NCBI RefSeq assembly: GCF_003555545.1
Contig: NZ_CP032157.1
Coordinates: 3,786,546-3,850,545, forward strand
Reading direction: 5' to 3'
From: Paraflavitalea soli
GTDB lineage: Bacteria > Bacteroidota > Bacteroidia > Chitinophagales > Chitinophagaceae
DNA length: 64,000 bases
Shown here: positions 62,294 to 64,000 of the stretch, piece after piece
How the letters are laid out: each line of letters begins with the position of its first letter
How positions within the stretch are numbered: position 1 is the stretch's first letter
The notes under the pieces: model-generated
The model's database searches: none
Told to the model about the DNA's origin: nothing
Seen by the model: the letters and a program-made list of their open reading frames with translations, nothing else
Program-made: the position numbers and the translations under genes

Positions 62294-64000
62294 TTACTGG
62301 TTGGGTTGTCTTACTATTTTGGGGTTGGCCGCCCTTATATTGTCGTTGATAAAGGAATAATAATTGCCAAACTGAAACCGGTTGGAGGCGGTGACCTTGG
62401 AAGGCAATACTTCCCGGAAGATCCATTTACCGTTGTTGGGACCAGCCGGGTTATATACTTTATAAGGCCATAGGCCCCAGGGTTGGGTGCTCTTTTGGGT
62501 GGCAACACCAATATTGCTGATCAGGTCGGTCCTGGAGGTAGGTGATCCGTCCCATACCTTATGGGCCAATCTCCAGCGCTTTCTATCGAAGAGGATATGG
62601 CCTTCAAATGCCAGTTCCACGCGGCGCTCATGAACAATGCGGTCAAAAGTGATCTGGGCAGGGGTGAGTGGTATGATCAATCCTGCACGGGCGCGTACCT
62701 GATTCATATAGCCAGCAGCAATATCCGGTTGTCCCAACTCAAAAGCGGCTTCAGCAGCATTGAGCAGTATTTCAGCAAAGCGATAACGGATGAATGCCAC
62801 ATCGCTACGGCGGCCACGGCGGCCCGATCCTGTGGCGGGGTCCAGGTACTTGCGTATATAAAAACCAGATTGTGTTCTGAACTCAAGTCCATTTACCGGT
62901 CCATCTTTACCTACAACCTGTACAGGTGTGGTGGTGCCCGGTAAAGGTTTCAACTGACCTGCTTCATCACTACTCAGGATACTGCCATCTGGCAACAGGT
63001 AACCGGCCCATATATCTACCCGTTTCCCTTTGAACAGGCCATTGGGCAACAGTACAGTACCAGCGAGGCGGGCATCTCTGCCGGCAAAAATATCCAAGGG
63101 GTTATCGTAGTATATCGGATTACCGCCGCCATCCGTTGTTGGAATGGGCGCATAAGTACCATCCAGCTTTTCAAATACTTCTACCAGGTTGAGTGATGGG
63201 TTAAGACGGCCGGCATCGCCTCCTTCATCAGAAATAGAGTAAGGCTGGTTGTTGGTGGTATAACTATGTACCTTGTCGGTACCTACTTTAAAATCTTCAA
63301 TGAAAATAGATTCCTGGTTAATAGTCGTTTTGTCCAGGAAGATGGCGGCAAAATTATCAGACAGATCGGGCGATACCTTGTATAACTGGTAAGTGCCCGC
63401 ACCCCCCTCTATAATTTCTTTGGATGCTTTTAATGCGGTAGTATAATAGGCATTGGCTTTGGCAGCGGGGATACCCACTTCTTCGCCGGGCAATGAAACA
63501 GCGGGGGTAGTGGCTCCATATTTTGCGATGGAACCGGCATACAACGCTGCCCTTGATTCCATGGCCAGTGCGGCAGCTTTGGAAGCCCTCGATTTTGTAT
63601 TAACATCCGCGGGTAGCTTATCTTTAATGGCCTCAGCCTCCGCAATGACAAAATCATATATCTCCGATTCTTTTGACCTCGCTGTTTGCAGCGCTGTAAC
63701 ATCACCTTTGGGATCATATGTTTGTGAGGCAGTGATAAGAGGTACGCCACCCATGCGTTTTACCATTTCAAAATAGTAATTGGCGCGCAGGAACCTCGCC
63801 TCGGCTATAAAGCGTGTTTTATCATTATCTGTCAGCGCCGTGGCAGCAGTAGCCCGCTCGATGAACAGGTTCAGTTCACGGATATAGCCATAATCCCAGG
63901 TGCTCCATTCTCCATAACCCCAGCCATTGCGCTGCACAAAATAAGCGGCCCCATTTTCAGAGGGAAAGCTTTCACTGAAATCCGTAAAACTGGCCCAACC
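62294..64000 (-). CDS. SusD/RagB-family nutrient-uptake outer-membrane protein, partial
   Basis: The gene runs off the right edge; 569 residues including the C-terminus are visible. SusD proteins are surface lipoproteins that lid the TonB-dependent SusC porin and capture glycan fragments. The family pattern is clear: helical TPR-like segments (RFIAEARFLRANYYFEMVKR, then GGVPLITASQTY), a central glycan-binding region, and C-terminal VAFIRYRFAEILLNAAEAAF, NQVRARAGL and RIVHERRVELAFEGHILFDR. The N-terminal lipobox and the preceding susC lie outside the window. Confidence 0.95.
   Translation of the reverse strand, partial: GWASFTDFSESFPSENGAAYFVQRNGWGYGEWSTWDYGYIRELNLFIERATAATALTDNDKTRFIAEARFLRANYYFEMVKRMGGVPLITASQTYDPKGDVTALQTARSKESEIYDFVIAEAEAIKDKLPADVNTKSRASKAAALAMESRAALYAGSIAKYGATTPAVSLPGEEVGIPAAKANAYYTTALKASKEIIEGGAGTYQLYKVSPDLSDNFAAIFLDKTTINQESIFIEDFKVGTDKVHSYTTNNQPYSISDEGGDAGRLNPSLNLVEVFEKLDGTYAPIPTTDGGGNPIYYDNPLDIFAGRDARLAGTVLLPNGLFKGKRVDIWAGYLLPDGSILSSDEAGQLKPLPGTTTPVQVVGKDGPVNGLEFRTQSGFYIRKYLDPATGSGRRGRRSDVAFIRYRFAEILLNAAEAAFELGQPDIAAGYMNQVRARAGLIIPLTPAQITFDRIVHERRVELAFEGHILFDRKRWRLAHKVWDGSPTSRTDLISNIGVATQKSTQPWGLWPYKVYNPAGPNNGKWIFREVLPSKVTASNRFQFGNYYSFINDNIRAANPKIVRQPNQ

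Noticed and set aside
1-64000. CRISPR array, prophage or insertion sequence
   Set aside because: No regularly spaced long repeats, cas genes, phage structural genes or transposase genes were found. The short arrays have 7- or 11-bp units without spacers.

Overview
The window looks like a chromosomal segment of a Bacteroidota bacterium, most likely family Chitinophagaceae. The evidence is a SusD-type nutrient-uptake protein next to glycoside hydrolases, a metalloprotease with a type IX secretion (T9SS) sorting domain, a CusA-type RND pump fused to a TolC-like domain, many secreted proteins with short signal peptides ending in AQ or a lipobox Cys, few Shine-Dalgarno motifs, and several promoters of the Bacteroidota form TTG-N18-21-TAnnTTTG. 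Genus cannot be settled from the sequence alone.

Layout. 1-4.3 kb: 5' part of succinate dehydrogenase cytochrome b (minus), then accD, smpB and a secreted protein (plus), each followed by a short 7-bp-period repeat, then a lipoprotein (minus). 4.3-11.8 kb: a minus-strand operon parE - methyltransferase - DUF1835 protein - serine hydrolase - parC, closed by a hairpin terminator. 12.2-16 kb: M43-type T9SS metalloprotease, a small secreted protein and a small carboxypeptidase-regulatory-like protein, each with a clear terminator. 16-25 kb: double ABC ATPase, a decayed gene, alpha/beta hydrolase, AraC regulator, aldo/keto reductase, ABM-like protein, a PadR regulator with its FtsX-type permease, and a DHFR/RibD-like reductase. 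25.2-26.6 kb: tRNA-Lys(CTT) with its own promoter and terminator, a secreted protein and a truncated acylase pseudogene. 26.6-31.5 kb: two divergent sensor kinases (one apparently frameshifted) and a LuxR-type response regulator. 31.5-42.4 kb: TolB-like propeller protein, a large SNF2 helicase, a 1-kb repeat-rich gap, an MtfA-like peptidase, esterase, Na+/H+ antiporter, YdeI-like protein and class V aminotransferase. 42.4-48.5 kb: heavy-metal RND efflux operon. 48.7-50 kb: a YhcG/DUF1016 nuclease gene interrupted by one stop codon; a perfect palindrome in its coding sequence recurs three times just downstream. 50-52 kb: membrane protein and DNA-alkylation-repair-type HEAT protein. 52-64 kb: a minus-strand polysaccharide utilisation locus (SusD, DUF3823, GH2, GH127, GH43, DUF4965, secreted protein, LacI regulator), probably for an L-arabinose-containing glycan; SusC is presumably just beyond the right edge.

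The least explained features are (i) the palindromes shared by the DUF1016 gene and its downstream region, (ii) a recurring class of intergenic arrays, each with a different unit but the same 7-bp period, placed right after stop codons, and (iii) four broken genes (at 17.5, 26.2, 28.5 and 49.1 kb), which point to ongoing gene decay.
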